A stretch of 64,000 nt of DNA from Arcuatula senhousia (lineage: Eukaryota; Mollusca; Bivalvia; Mytilida; Mytilidae). A program made the translations under genes and the position numbers. This document shows positions 21,636-32,016 of the stretch, one piece after another. The notes beneath the pieces were generated by a model that did no database searches, was not told the DNA's origin, and saw only the letters and a list, made by a program, of their open reading frames with translations. Location of the stretch: positions 17,316,745 to 17,380,744 of the forward strand of contig OZ020316.1 in the NCBI GenBank assembly GCA_963971305.1. Direction: 5' to 3'. How positions within the stretch are numbered: position 1 is the first letter of the stretch; each line of letters begins with the position of its first letter.

Positions 21636-24600
21636 GTACCATCATTCAATGGAATTGCCGAGGCCTCAAGGCCAATTTTCTTGAATTACATCTTTTAGTG
21701 CAGTCATTAGATCCAACTGTCTTTTGTCTTCAGGAAACTCACCTCAAGGAAACTGACACGATTTCCTTGAAGGGCTTCTCTATGTATAGCAAATTTTCTA
21801 ATACTGAGCGAGCTGCCGGCGGATCTTCCATCTTAGTAAAGGATCGCATTCTCCATAGTTCGGTTCCTTTAACTACCGATCTGCAAGCAGTTGCCGTGAG
21901 AGTTTCATTACATCAAACAATAACTCTATGTTCAGTTTACATACCACCAAATGATAATTTAACTTTAGCGCAACTTCAAAATTTAACAGATCAGCTTCCT
22001 GCTCCATACATGCTAATTGGGGATTTCAATGCCCACAATCCATTATGGGGCAGTGTTACTTTAAATGATAAGGGTAAAAAGATTGAGGATTTTTTATCCA
22101 AAGAATCGCTATGCATTTTTAATGATGGTTCGTCTACATTTTTACATTCTGGCAATGGAACTTATTCATCAATTGATCTCTCTATTTGTGATCCTTCTCT
22201 TTTATTAGACTTCTCGTGGCAAGTCCATGACGATCTCTGTGGAAGTGATCACTTTCCTATAATTTTAAAAGATCTCTTTGGTAAACCTGAACAAAGAATT
22301 CCTCGCTATAAGTTAGAGAAGGCCGATTGGCAAACATTTTCTATACTTTGTTCGGAAAAATTAAGACCAGAACTTTTTGATCATGACCAAGAACCAATTA
22401 CAACATTTAATCAAACTCTTATATCTATAGCGGATGAAACCATTCCTAAGACCTCGGCAACTCCTAAAAAACTCAATAAACCTTGGTTCACAGACGAGTG
22501 TGGCAAGGCTATCGACGATAGAAATAAGGCTCAAAAACTATTCGACAAACACCAAACAAAAGAAAATATGAGTAATTTTAGAATTTTTCGGGCGAAGGCT
22601 AGACGAACCTGTCGACAATCCAGAAGAACATCCTGGAAAAAATTTGTATCTGGTTTAACTTCACGAACTCCTATGAATAAAATTTGGAATTTTATACAAA
22701 AATTAAAAGGTAAAAACTCTAAATCCTCAGTTAAACATCTGAACGTTGGCAATTCCACTTTAACATCTGAAAAGGACATTGCCAACAAACTAGCTGAAAC
22801 TTTTGCTAAACATTCATCTTCATCTAATTACAAACCTGACTTCCAAAAATTTAAACGAACAGCTGAAAAAACTAAATTGAACTTTAACAATTCCCCATTC
22901 TCTTTAGATGAACTTAAAAGTTCCTTAAGTAAAGTCCATGATACTGCATGTGGTCCTGATGACATCCACTATCAGCTTTTGAAACACCTCCCTGATATAT
23001 CAATGAACACTCTTCTTAAAATAATGAATGATATATGGATCAACGGAAAATTGCCTGAAATATGGAAGCTTGCCACTGTTGTTCCTATCCCTAAGCCGGG
23101 GAAGGATCACACAGATGCTTCCAACTATCGTCCGATAGCCTTGACAAGCTGCGTCTGTAAGACTCTAGAACGCATGATCAACGATCGGCTTGTTTGGTTC
23201 CTCGAGTCCAATGGACAAATCTCGAATATCCAGTGTGGATTCCGCCAAGGCAGGAGCACGCTCGATCATTTGGTCCGTTTTGAGTCTTTTCTTCGAAACG
23301 CCTTCGCGAAGAACGAACATGTGGTGTCTATCTTTTTCGACCTCGAAAAAGCTTATGACACCACATGGAAGTATGGTATTTTAAAAGACATTTGTGATAT
23401 GGGGTTGAAAGGCAGGTTACCAACATTCTTGGCCGACTTCCTTTCTGACAGACACTTCAATGTTAAAGTCAATAAAACCTTTTCTGAAGAGTATGACCAG
23501 GAAATGGGTGTTCCCCAGGGTAGCATCCTTTCTGTCACTCTCTTTAGTATAAAAATAAATAGCATTGCCAAAGTCCTTCAAGACAATATTGAAGGTTCTT
23601 TATATGTTGATGACTTTTTAATATGCTACAGTGCAAAAATCATGAATACCATTGAAAGGCAGTTACAGCTGTGCCTCAAAAGGATCGAAAAATGGGCCTC
23701 TGAAAATGGTTTCAAATTTTCAGAGAGCAAAACTGTTGCTATGCATTTTTGTAAGAAACGAAAACTTCATCCCGATCCAGATCTCTTTTAATACGGCAAA
23801 AAAATTAAAATAGTTGAAGAATCAAAATTTCTCGGCGTTCTTTTTGATAGAAAACTTACCTTTCTTCCCCATATCAAAATGTTGAAATCAAGATGCCTTA
23901 AGGCTCTTGACATTCTTAAAGTTGTCTCCAGTACCGACTGGGGAGCTGATAAATCAATTGTTTTAAATTTGTATAGATCTATTGTTAGATCAAAACTAGA
24001 TTACGGTTCAATTATTTATGGGTCTGCGAAAAAGTCTTACTTACAAATTTTAGACGCTGTCCATCATCAGGGATTGCGACTCTGCCTCGGTGCATACAGG
24101 ACCTCTCCCATTGAGAGCCTTTATGCGGAGGCAAATGAGCCATCTCTGAAACACCGCAGAATTAAGCTTGGTCTACAATATTCTACCAAGCTTAAAGCTT
24201 TTCCTGACAACCCTGCCCACGATTGTATTTTTAAACCACCTCTCAAAAGTATTTATGAAAAACACGAAAACAAAACTCCTCCTTTTGGTATTCGTATTGC
24301 TTCACATCTGTCAAATCTGAAGATTGATTTAGAAACTATAAAACATGTGAAGCCTTTAAGAGTTCCACCCTGGGAACTCTCCAAACCTAAATTTATTTTT
24401 GATCTCCGCAAACATAAAAAGTCTGAAACAAATCATCTCCTTATACAACAAGAATATTGTGAAATTAAATCTAAATATCCGGGTTTCTTGACAGTTTATA
24501 CAGATGGCTCTAAAGATGGTGATAGCGTTGCTGCTGCAGCTGTCTCGGGGGATAGCACTTCTACACAACGTCTCCCATCTACTGCTTCCATTTCTACAGC

Positions 24601-25288
24601 TGAAGCGCGAGCCATTATTTTAGCGCTAAAATTGATTGATGCTTCTGAGCACGCTCAATTCTTTATCTGTTCCGATTCTCTTTATTGTCTTTTGGCAATT
24701 CAGAACTGCAAATTAAAAAATCCATTAATTTCTAAAATTGTTTATATGGTTCATCAATTAATCAGAGGTGGTTTAGAATTGATTTTCCTATGGGTACCCA
24801 GTCACACTGGTATTCATGGAAATTCAGTTGTGGACAGTGTTGCGAAGGAAGCCCTTCGCAAACCAGTTTCCAAATGTTTTATTCCTTACTCGGATTGTAG
24901 AAATACAATCCGACTATATGTTCAGAGCTTGTGGGATGAGGTTTGGGCTGCCGCTGAGCACAACAAACTTCATGAGCTTAAACCACAGCTTGGGGAAAGT
25001 CATGCTTCATTTCGATGCCGACGAGACCAGGTGGTCATCACTAGATGTCGTATAGGACATTCTAGAGTCACTCATGGCCACCTGATGACACAAGAGAAGG
25101 AGGCCCCAATGTGCATTCCTTGTGACTCGCGGTATTCTTTGAAGCATGTTTTCCTCGACTGTGTTGATGTTGCTCCAATAAGAATGAAGTATTTCACTTG
25201 TGCAACAATGCACGATTTGTTCAGCGGTATCCCAACCGATTCCATTTTATCGTTTTTAAAGGAAACTGGTTTATATGCAAAGTTATAG
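21632..25288 (+). pseudogene. I-type LINE ORF2: endonuclease, RT and RNase H, one nonsense codon
   Basis: A 1,218-residue frame with a single in-frame TAA at 23789-23791 (DPDLF-stop-YGKK); the same frame continues to 25288. Endonuclease: QWNCRGLKANF near residue 6, CLQETHL, GDFNAHNPLWGS near 129 and GSDHFP near 204. RT: NYRPIALTSCVCK, FFDLEKAYD near 568, GVPQGSILS and catalytic YVDD near 658. RNase H: YTDGSKDG near 957, TAEARAI, SDSLYCL and WVPSHTGIHGNSVVDSVAKEA. The C-terminus has RCRIGHSRVTHGHL and CIPCDSRYSLKHVFLDC. No ATG lies at the frame start, so initiation may depend on ORF1 termination. One stop in 3.6 kb argues for a recent insertion. Confidence 0.9.
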
Positions 25289-25583
25289 TTCATTTAAGTA
25301 ACCTTTTGTAAGTATTGTGTTGTTTTACGTTATTTATTTATCTATGTCATCATAATTTGTTTAAATATTGTAGTTTGTTCTTTATCACTAGTTTTATGTT
25401 TTAATGTGGCCTTTTTAGTTGGTGTTTTTATCTAGTCATACTTTTTTGTTTTATCGACGGTCTTTTGACTTTGTTTTATACTGAATTTTAGTTATATATC
25501 ACAACTTGTTTATGTCCCGATTATGGCTGAAATATCGCCGACGGGACATTAAGCAAACAACAATCAATCAATCAATCAATCAC

Positions 25584-25668
25584 TCAAGAAATTTTACGGA
25601 AGACATCATGCACTTATAGACAAATATGGGATTTGGATCTCTCAGATGAGTGCAGATGTTGGTTTGTC
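25584..25668 (+). pseudogene. Penelope-like RT, C-terminal end
   Basis: KKFYGRHHALIDKYGIWISQ then a stop: the conserved KKFYGRHH block that closes Penelope RTs. It directly continues the frame broken at 20942. Confidence 0.8.
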
Positions 25669-25966
25669 ATAGGGTGTTGTTTTGTCTTCCTTTACTGGAT
25701 TTGACGCACTGAAAGGACTATCGGCAACGCGACGGGTGTGCTATAGCAAGCAGGAACTGCTTACTCTACCGGAGCACCTGAGTTCACTCTTGTTTCGACT
25801 GGAGTTCGCGTTGTTGATTGATATTCATTTGTTTCGTGTTTCCATGTTTTACGTGTTGTCTGTTTTTTGTCCCGTTCTTGTTTGTGTTTACTGGTTTAGT
25901 CTCTGCCCTTTCGGACTTTTGACATTCGGATACCCCATTGGTACCTCTGCTTCTATCATCACTTTC
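25669..25966 (+). mobile_element. Penelope-like 3' UTR (reference copy)
   Basis: Follows the RT stop and contains CGCGACGGGTGTGCTATAGC, TCACTCTTGTTTCGACTGGA, GTCCCGTTCTTGTTTGTGTT and GCCCTTTCGGACTTTTGACA and ends near ACCTCTGCTTCTATCATC. The dispersed copies at 6.9 and 10.9 kb match this region only. Confidence 0.75.
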
Positions 25967-26967
25967 GATTTGCTAGTATTAAATTTCAGATTCCATTTAC
26001 TAACAAATTTAGCAGATATATCAAGAAGTGTGTTTAGCTCAGATTCCGAACCCGCTATCAAGGTAATGTCATCAGCAAACAACAACACATTGATGAGATG
26101 GTTGGAAATCTGAATGCCAACACCGGCTTCCTTTAACATACCGACCAAGATCAGGATCACACAACCTTGTTTAACACCATACTCTTGTTCGAACCAATCG
26201 CTTTCTGCGTCCTCAAACATAACTTTATTGTCGACTTTGCTGTAAAGGGAACGAAGCAAACGCCAGTGGTTTCCTTGTACGCCACTTTGCCATAGTATAT
26301 AAAAAAGACCGTCTCGCCAAACCCTATCAAAGGCTTTTGACAGGTCTAGAAAAGCAATATAGGTTTGTTTTTTTTCTTACTTTTCTGAATAGCGGAGATA
26401 CCTTGGAGAGTAAATATGTTGTTTTCAAGCCTTCTTTGTTTACGAAATGCCCCTTGACATTCACCAAGCACGTTATTTTCATCGAGGAACGAAACAACAT
26501 TTTCTTCTATAAATTTTGAAAATATTTTGTACACATTAGATGATAAAGTGATGCCCCTATAGTTATCAAGGTCGAAAGCCGATCCTGATTTTAGAATGGG
26601 TTTTATGATACCCTTAAGCCAATCTGAGGGAATTACCTCCATATCGGCAATCACAGTGAACATATCGACTAGTGAATTAAGTAGGGAATCACCCCCGAAT
26701 TTGAAAAATTCATTTGGTATTTCGTCATAACCCATCGCTTTACCTGATTTTAGTGACTTGCGGATATTGTGAATTTTATCCTTAGATATATGTAGGGAGA
26801 ATGACTGATCATTTTCAATATCCCCAGAATCAAGCTTAAATACATATCCACTTATCATTTCTTTAAAGCCTGGAGTTAAAGTTTCAGGTTTACCTAAGTT
26901 TTTCTAAAGAGGCACCTATCTCGCACTCCTCTGTCAAGATTTCGGATGCATCATCTGGGTTTAAGAT
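25967..26967 (-). pseudogene. CR1-type LINE ORF2, reverse transcriptase core
   Basis: From high to low coordinates: KSLKSGKAMGYDEIPNEFFK, IKPILKSGSAFDLDNYRGIT, LDLSKAFDRVW (motif A, after a frameshift near 26345), EYGVKQGCV (motif B), LLFADDITL (catalytic FADD) and WNLKFNTSKSKVM, where the Penelope-like element starts. The frames are broken at least once, so this copy is inactive. The right boundary is the target duplication of SINE A. Confidence 0.88.
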
Positions 26968-26980
26968 ATAAGAAGGGAGG

Positions 26981-27386
26981 ATTCTGACGTCGGGTTAGTG
27001 CTCAGCCCACAGAGTGTGTACCCTAGGTGGCTGAATAGGGTAGCCCTCGTCCGCGGGGGTTGTCAGGTCTATAATACGGAAACCCTGACCGCCGACCATA
27101 GTGGGCCAACGTGTGTGGAGAGTGCCACGCTTCATGCACGTAAAAGACCCCTTTGTGGACCGCCCAGTAGTGCACCACATAGGCTGAATTTTCCGCCCCT
27201 ACCCACCTCTCCCCTTTTTCCTGTGGTTCTTCAAAATTTACCGGTCCTTTGTTTCCCACCCCATCTCCATATTTCATTTATCATCATCATTTCATGTTCA
27301 TTTTATCATCCTTTTCATGTTCATCGCCTGTAAATAACCTATATAGCGTTGCACGGGCGTAAAACACCAACTCACTCACTCACTCA
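26981..27386 (+). mobile_element. SINE family A, 5'-truncated copy inside LINE
   Basis: Lacks the first ~85 bp and starts at ATTCTGACGTCGGG, but keeps the GC-rich middle and (CTCA)n tail. A perfect 13-bp duplication, ATAAGAAGGGAGG, at 26968-26980 and 27387-27399 proves insertion into the LINE RT region. Nearly identical to the 3.35-kb copy, so recent. Confidence 0.93.
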
Positions 27387-27399
27387 ATAAGAAGGGAGG

Positions 27400-27908
27400 T
27401 CGCGATCTGGACTGCCTTTAAGAAAGTCCCAAAACCCTTTAGATTTTTGTTTCGCGGATGCACATTGACTATTAAATAGACGAATCTTATCGTTCTTTTC
27501 TTTCTTTTTAATAGCATCCTGTATCAAACGTTTGCGTCTCTGATACGATTCTGATAAAAATTGTCCAGTTTCAGAGTCATGGGGTCGCGATTTGTCGCGA
27601 ATACGTTTCAATCGGTTGACACTTTGTCGAGATTTAATAAGTAAGTCTATATCCTTATCCCAAAAAGAAAGGAAGTTTGCTGGTTTTTTACTCTTACCGA
27701 TTGAAATTTCAGCGGCCCCGCAAACCTTATTTTTCCAGCTATTCCAAATCTGTTCTACGTCACCATTAAAGTAGGACACCTTCCAATCTCTAAGTTCATT
27801 ACTTAAAAAAGACCGGAAGGAGTCCCAATCTGTATCTTCCTTTATTTTCCATGTGAATTGTGGTCTCGACCTTACTATTAGTTTATTAAAGCTCTTCAAC
27901 TTTTAAGT
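27400..27908 (-). pseudogene. CR1-type LINE ORF2, linker between endonuclease and RT
   Basis: Open frame with SFNKLIVRSRPQFTWKI, ELRDWKVSYFNGDVEQIW and KSKGFWDFLKGSPDRDLPSY, continuing towards the RT after the SINE. Bounded on the right by the 11-bp duplication of the poly(A) retrocopy. Confidence 0.75.
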
Positions 27909-27919
27909 AAAAATAACGT

Positions 27920-28360
27920 TTTTTTTTTTTTTTTAACACATAAAACCATTTTATTGCACTAAAGCTGTTTTAACTGATACATAGTGTACAGCTTTCCACT
28001 ATGCACCCCTGTGATGTTAGTTATTAGACTTCCAGGGATCGTCTAATAAGAAATTAATTAATATCATATAATTAAATTACATATTATACTTATTATTTTC
28101 ATATTTCATATCTAATATACAGTAGTAGAGATATACCAGATTATTTAAAATGATACTCCAATAATCGAATACTGATCCGGGATCTGACTCCGGTTATTTT
28201 CGTTATTGTATAAATATCAAGGGTCGATAATTATATTATAACTGGAAAAAACATGTGCCCAGTTTAATTGCCGATTGATTTATTTTGACTTATGGTAAGA
28301 ATTTTCACGCATTTATTCCCAATATTACAAGCGAAAAAAAAAACATCTTCTCTTTTTTTA
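27920..28360 (-). mobile_element. Poly(A)-tailed retrocopy, 441 bp, in LINE ORF2
   Basis: Read on the minus strand it ends GCAATAAAATGG...GTGTTA followed by about 17 A residues, i.e. an AATAAA signal just upstream of a poly(A) tract. A perfect 11-bp duplication, AAAAATAACGT, flanks it at 27909-27919 and 28361-28371. No coding sequence recognised; the source may be a non-coding or 3'-UTR transcript. Confidence 0.82.
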
Positions 28361-28371
28361 AAAAATAACGT

Positions 28372-29098
28372 GATCGCTGTAAAGGTTAAAGACACCTTCT
28401 TCGTCTACATAGGCTGATATAACATTATCTTTGAGGTTATTAGACATTAAAATATAATCGAAGGTGGATCTTTGAGAATTCATAATTCTAGTGTATAAAC
28501 CTTTACAACACGGTAGAGTGTTAACCAATTTTAGCTCAGAAGCTTCAATAAATTGACAAAGTCTTTTTCTATTGTATGAAGCTATATTATTTGATGTTGC
28601 ACCCAGAAAGAGGACATTTAATAATACATTTACCATTAAAATCCCCCATTAATATAGTCTCATATACAAGACTTTGAAATTCAGTTGTGTTTTCAAGCAG
28701 TTCAAACAATAATTCGTCAGTTTTAGGATGATCAATTCCATCATTAGGACAGTATGCTACACCAATTGCAACCTTGGTATTGTTTAATCTGACTAACGAC
28801 CATAATCTTTCATGTTTATCATTTAATGAATTGGCCAGGTTTTCATCCAAAATCATTATATAGGATCTAAAGCATAAACCTAGACCACCATTTGTATTCC
28901 CTCCTTTCCTACATTTACCAACCCATTTAAAGTTTTTGCTAAGATTGGGTGGTCTGTTGTCAGATTTTAAAAATGTTTCTACAACACAAAAGATAGCACA
29001 ATGGTTATCATCTAAATGCTTATCAAGCTCATATGTTTTACTACATAAACCTCTTATGTTTAAAAAATCAATGACAACATCATCTTTACCATTTTTTG
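28372..29098 (-). pseudogene. CR1-type LINE ORF2, APE-like endonuclease
   Basis: Contains IDFLNIRGLCSKTYELDK, CVVETFLKS, GGLGLCFRS, VAIGVAYCPN, ILMGDFNG (catalytic Asp-Asn), FDYILMSNN and YSDHVIF (catalytic His). A frameshift just after GDFNG near 28625 breaks it. The frame upstream has no clear ATG after ORF1, so reinitiation is possible. Confidence 0.85.
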
Positions 29099-29204
29099 AT
29101 TAACCACCTCTTTTTTGTTTATAAACCTTTTGAACTTTGACATTTCTGTTACTATTATCGGTGTGAGACTCGCCGTTAACGGCACACCCTTCTTGGCCAA
29201 TTCC

Positions 29205-30455
29205 CTAATGAAAGGCAGTTACCTTTTGACAATGTTTTGCCTTGTGACCTAATTCCTTACAATTATGACACATAACATAGTCACCATGCCTACAAACAGA
29301 TGCAGTATGACCAGATTCATTACAATACCAGCGTTTAAATGAACTTTTCATGGGTTCATTGCCTAACTTATCTTTATAGTTACTGTTACTATATTTGTGT
29401 CCATTACTTCTCTTGGTATCTTTAACGTCTTTGTTCTTTTTGTGTACAAATTGTCTCTTCTTTATATAAGTGGTGTTCTTGTTCTGTTGATGTTGCTGAG
29501 AAGTAGGAGGCTGGTGTTTCTCATGTTCCTGTCTGGTTTTCGATACTTTCTCTGTTCTGTCTATGCCTACGTTTTGTGCGAGTTTGTCGGAGCCATTAAC
29601 AGTAAGGTGGATACCGTCATTGTTGTATAGCTTAATATTCACCGCTTCGCTTAGTAATCTGAAAGAATTGTCGTTGTCAACAAAGTAGCAGTTTTCGTTG
29701 TTTGCTATTTTCGAGAGGATCTGGTTTCCTTTGTTCAAGTTTCCTTCTTTGTCGTCAAGACGAGGACAGAGGCCAGATATAACTACGCTCTCACATACTG
29801 AAGCACAAACTTTTACGAGGCTAGTGTAGTCTTCTTCAAATGTCTCCGTGTTAAAGTTCTTGCTGGAACAGTCGTTTCTGCCAACCTGAAGAATGATGGT
29901 TTCGAGCTTAGTATCAACCGGAAGCTGAAGTATCTTAGCAGTGATGTCGGCGACATGGCCCCCACGTACACATATTGGAGATGGTTTAATATCATATTTC
30001 TTTGACGTTATGTCACGCATCACAGAGCTTCCTGCAAGCAGTGTACCAATCGGCTTCTTACTTTCGGTCACCTGCTCAGCCTCCAAGGTGACGTTTGTTT
30101 CCTCTCGAAATTCCTCTTTGTCAACTTTCTGGTGTTCGTTGTTTGGACTATCTTTAGATGAGGTGTCTTTTATCATCTTTCTAAGCCTATTGTTCTCATT
30201 CTGAAGCTCCAACAGCTCTTCATTTTTCTTAACTACCTGACGAAACATATCACTGTTTTGAGAAATTAGTTGTTCTAGTTGGTTTTCTATTTTCCTAACA
30301 GTTTTCGGTAAATGTCTACAAGATTGACAGACCCAGAACCCTATTGAATCTTGAGGGTTAACACCAACGCACGTTTCATGGCACCATACTCGGCACCAGT
30401 CACACCTTATAATATTCTTGCCCTTGGAGCGGCCTTCACAAACACAGTCCGTCAA
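29205..30455 (-). pseudogene. CR1-type LINE ORF1: PHD finger, coiled coil, SGNH esterase, zinc knuckle
   Basis: Open for 416 codons. PHD C4HC3 residues fall at 4, 6, 18, 21, 26, 29, 43 and 46. A coiled-coil-like LEQLISQNSDMFRQVVKKNE segment follows. An SGNH/GDS esterase spans about residues 135-300: LAGSSVMRDI (Ser block), RGGHVADI, VGRNDCS (GxND) and DGIHLTVNG (DxxH). The C-terminus has a degenerate and an intact CCHC knuckle (CHNCKELGHKAKHC). Such ORF1 proteins bind RNA in CR1/L2-group LINEs. The N-terminal extension is out of frame at about 30455-30480. Confidence 0.88.
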
Positions 30456-30697
30456 AGAATTGTGTGAATCTGCCGAAACTTTCTTCTGCTTCGAAGTTTG
30501 ACTGTGTTTTGAGTTGAGGTCTCTGCTTGTGCGGCCTTTTTAACTTCCGTGATGCTGTCGTCATTTGAATCTGGTGCGACATGAATTGTTATGTTATGAA
30601 TATCATTGTCGAAAGTGTCATCGAATGAATTCCTAGTAATCGAAAGTTTTTGAAATGAGTCGGATAAGTTGGTTCTTGGAGAGCTAGGATTATTCAT
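30452..30697 (-). pseudogene. CR1-type LINE ORF1, N-terminal extension
   Basis: MNNPSSPRTNLSDSFQKLS... then acidic residues; it shifts frame around the AACACAGTCAAA stretch, after which SKQKKVSADSHNSLTDCVC continues into the PHD frame. A single-base indel best explains the break. Confidence 0.6.
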
Positions 30698-30712
30698 CGC
30701 ACTGGATAATGC

Positions 30713-30934
30713 TTACTCAGTACTAGCTGTTGTATGTTTCAGTCCAACTCTATTTCTTCCTCTTCTGTGTTCACTTATAATGTCATCTCGGCGATTACTG
30801 ATAGCGTTTGATATGAAGTGACAACCTGTATGTATTACAACTTCTGGTATATCAGGGATAAGTTCAGCCATTTCGTGTTTCAATAAGTCTCGGTAGTCTG
30901 CTTTCTTCAGAGCCTTTAGTTCTGTAATCGACAT
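30713..30934 (-). pseudogene. Small frame upstream of LINE ORF1
   Basis: MSITELKALKKADYRDLLKH... ending KHTTASTE-TAA. It is in the same frame as the ORF1 N-terminus, separated only by the TAA and five codons, so it is either a 5' extension of ORF1 with a nonsense mutation or a short upstream ORF. Confidence 0.45.
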
Positions 30935-30960
30935 GCTGTTAACAATATCTAGATGTTTAT

Positions 30961-32016
30961 CTCGATTCTAGACTTCAACTTCAGAATACTTTGATTTCGA
31001 TTTTGGTGATAGTTTGTAACACGCCCCTTCATCTAACGTAAGGGCCATAGTGCGTGTTTCGCTCAGACCATACTATACAAATATTTGCCTACGGCTAACA
31101 GAGTCCAAAGTCCAACTTCGTATAACTGATTGGCGTTAAACCGTTAGAGTTCACAAATTCCGGCTAAAGGTGTTGTGAGTTTTATGTGAGTTGTGCTATG
31201 CCTTCAGTTTTTAATGTTTTTTTTTATAAAATAATAAAAGTCAAAACTGGATAAAAACTCACAATGCAACGAATAAATACATGTTAATCTCAAACACTAA
31301 ATCCAAAATCCTCGGGGAAAAGAGTCTAACTTCATTAAAAATTTCAAATTTCGTAGAAAGCAAATTCAAACGTCAACCACATCAAACGGAGACAATCGGA
31401 AGGTAAGATAAATAAATGTCAATGCACTAAACATGTACACAGTATTAATGATAATAGTAAAGAGACATGATACATAGTAAGTATAGGCTATAGCATAGAA
31501 ACAGATAAGATAGAAAAAGTATTAGAAGTTGCGGTACAAAAAGTTAAGGAAAATAAATCATTTTTTTATTATTTTTATTTTAATTTTTGAATTTTATTTT
31601 TAACCCCCAAAAAGCCACGCCCAAATTTTTCTAATAAGTCCTTAAAAAGAACCCTTTTCAGACCCTTTTTTTACCCGGTAAAATATTTTTTTATATGGGG
31701 TACCAAGTGGAACTCTTTCTAAGGAAAACCTATTAATTTTTTTGGTCGTTTTTTATCTATATGAGGTCTATTAAAATATTTTAGGTAAATAATCAGAGTA
31801 TTTGGTTATATTTTGTTGTACAACCTTAAATATTTTTCTGCAGGAATAGTTTGAATGTAAAAGATTTATTTTGGGACATGAATGTTTGACTTGATTTTAT
31901 ACTTTCTATGATGATAAATGGTGGTAAAATCAAAAACAAACACCAGATCATCGTCTTACATAGAAGATCTAATGGTTATCTCATTATGAAAAGGCTTCGG
32001 AGCATGTTTATTTAGT
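30961..32016. other. Intergenic / possible LINE 5' UTR
   Basis: The first few hundred bases may belong to the LINE 5' UTR. The remainder is AT-rich and featureless. Confidence 0.35.

Larger units (their letters stand above)
20943..25583 (+). mobile_element. I-type LINE, 5'-truncated in ORF1, otherwise nearly intact
   Basis: A 4.64-kb non-LTR element: part of ORF1, an ORF2 with endonuclease, RT and RNase H, and a 3' UTR ending TATGGCTGAAATATCGCC...GGGACATTAAGCAAACAAC followed by (CAAT)n. RNase H downstream of RT places it with the I group. It inserted within the Penelope-like RT gene; TCAGGAA at the left and TCAAGAA at the right are probably an imperfect target duplication. A 7-bp stem, TGTCCCG with CGGGACA, brackets the last conserved block. 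Confidence 0.88.
20041..25966 (+). mobile_element. Penelope-like retroelement, split by an I-type LINE
   Basis: The RT-bearing left part (20041-20942) and right part (25584-25966) flank an I-type LINE. The protein reads through the break: RLLSSFH, then KKFYGRHHALIDKYG, the C-terminal Penelope RT segment, with a stop at about 25668. About 300 bp of 3' UTR follow and match dispersed fragments at 6.9 and 10.9 kb. The 5' end is missing (the frame begins just upstream of the RT), and no GIY-YIG domain is visible. It sits inside the CR1-type LINE. Confidence 0.85.
18015..30960 (-). mobile_element. CR1/L2-type LINE, nearly complete but split by five nested insertions
   Basis: Minus-strand fragments in the right order and orientation form one non-LTR retrotransposon: ORF1 at about 30.70-29.21 kb, endonuclease at 29.1-28.37, RT in 27.91-27.40 and 26.97-25.97, then C-terminal region in 20.03-19.34 and 18.80-18.37, and a 3' UTR ending near an (AT)n tract at 18015. 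The RT breaks after FNTSKSKVM at 25966 and resumes with VIGKRIEKSKKW near 20030. Interruptions are a Penelope-like element (itself split by an I-type LINE), SINE A at 26981-27386, SINE B at 18812-19329 and a poly(A) retrocopy at 27920-28360. The exact 5' end is uncertain. ORF1 with PHD finger, esterase and zinc knuckle is characteristic of CR1/L2-group elements. Confidence 0.85.

Noticed and set aside
20761..21684. 307-codon plus-strand frame
   Set aside because: Only its first ~60 codons are real (Penelope RT); the rest is an out-of-frame read of the I-type LINE ORF1.
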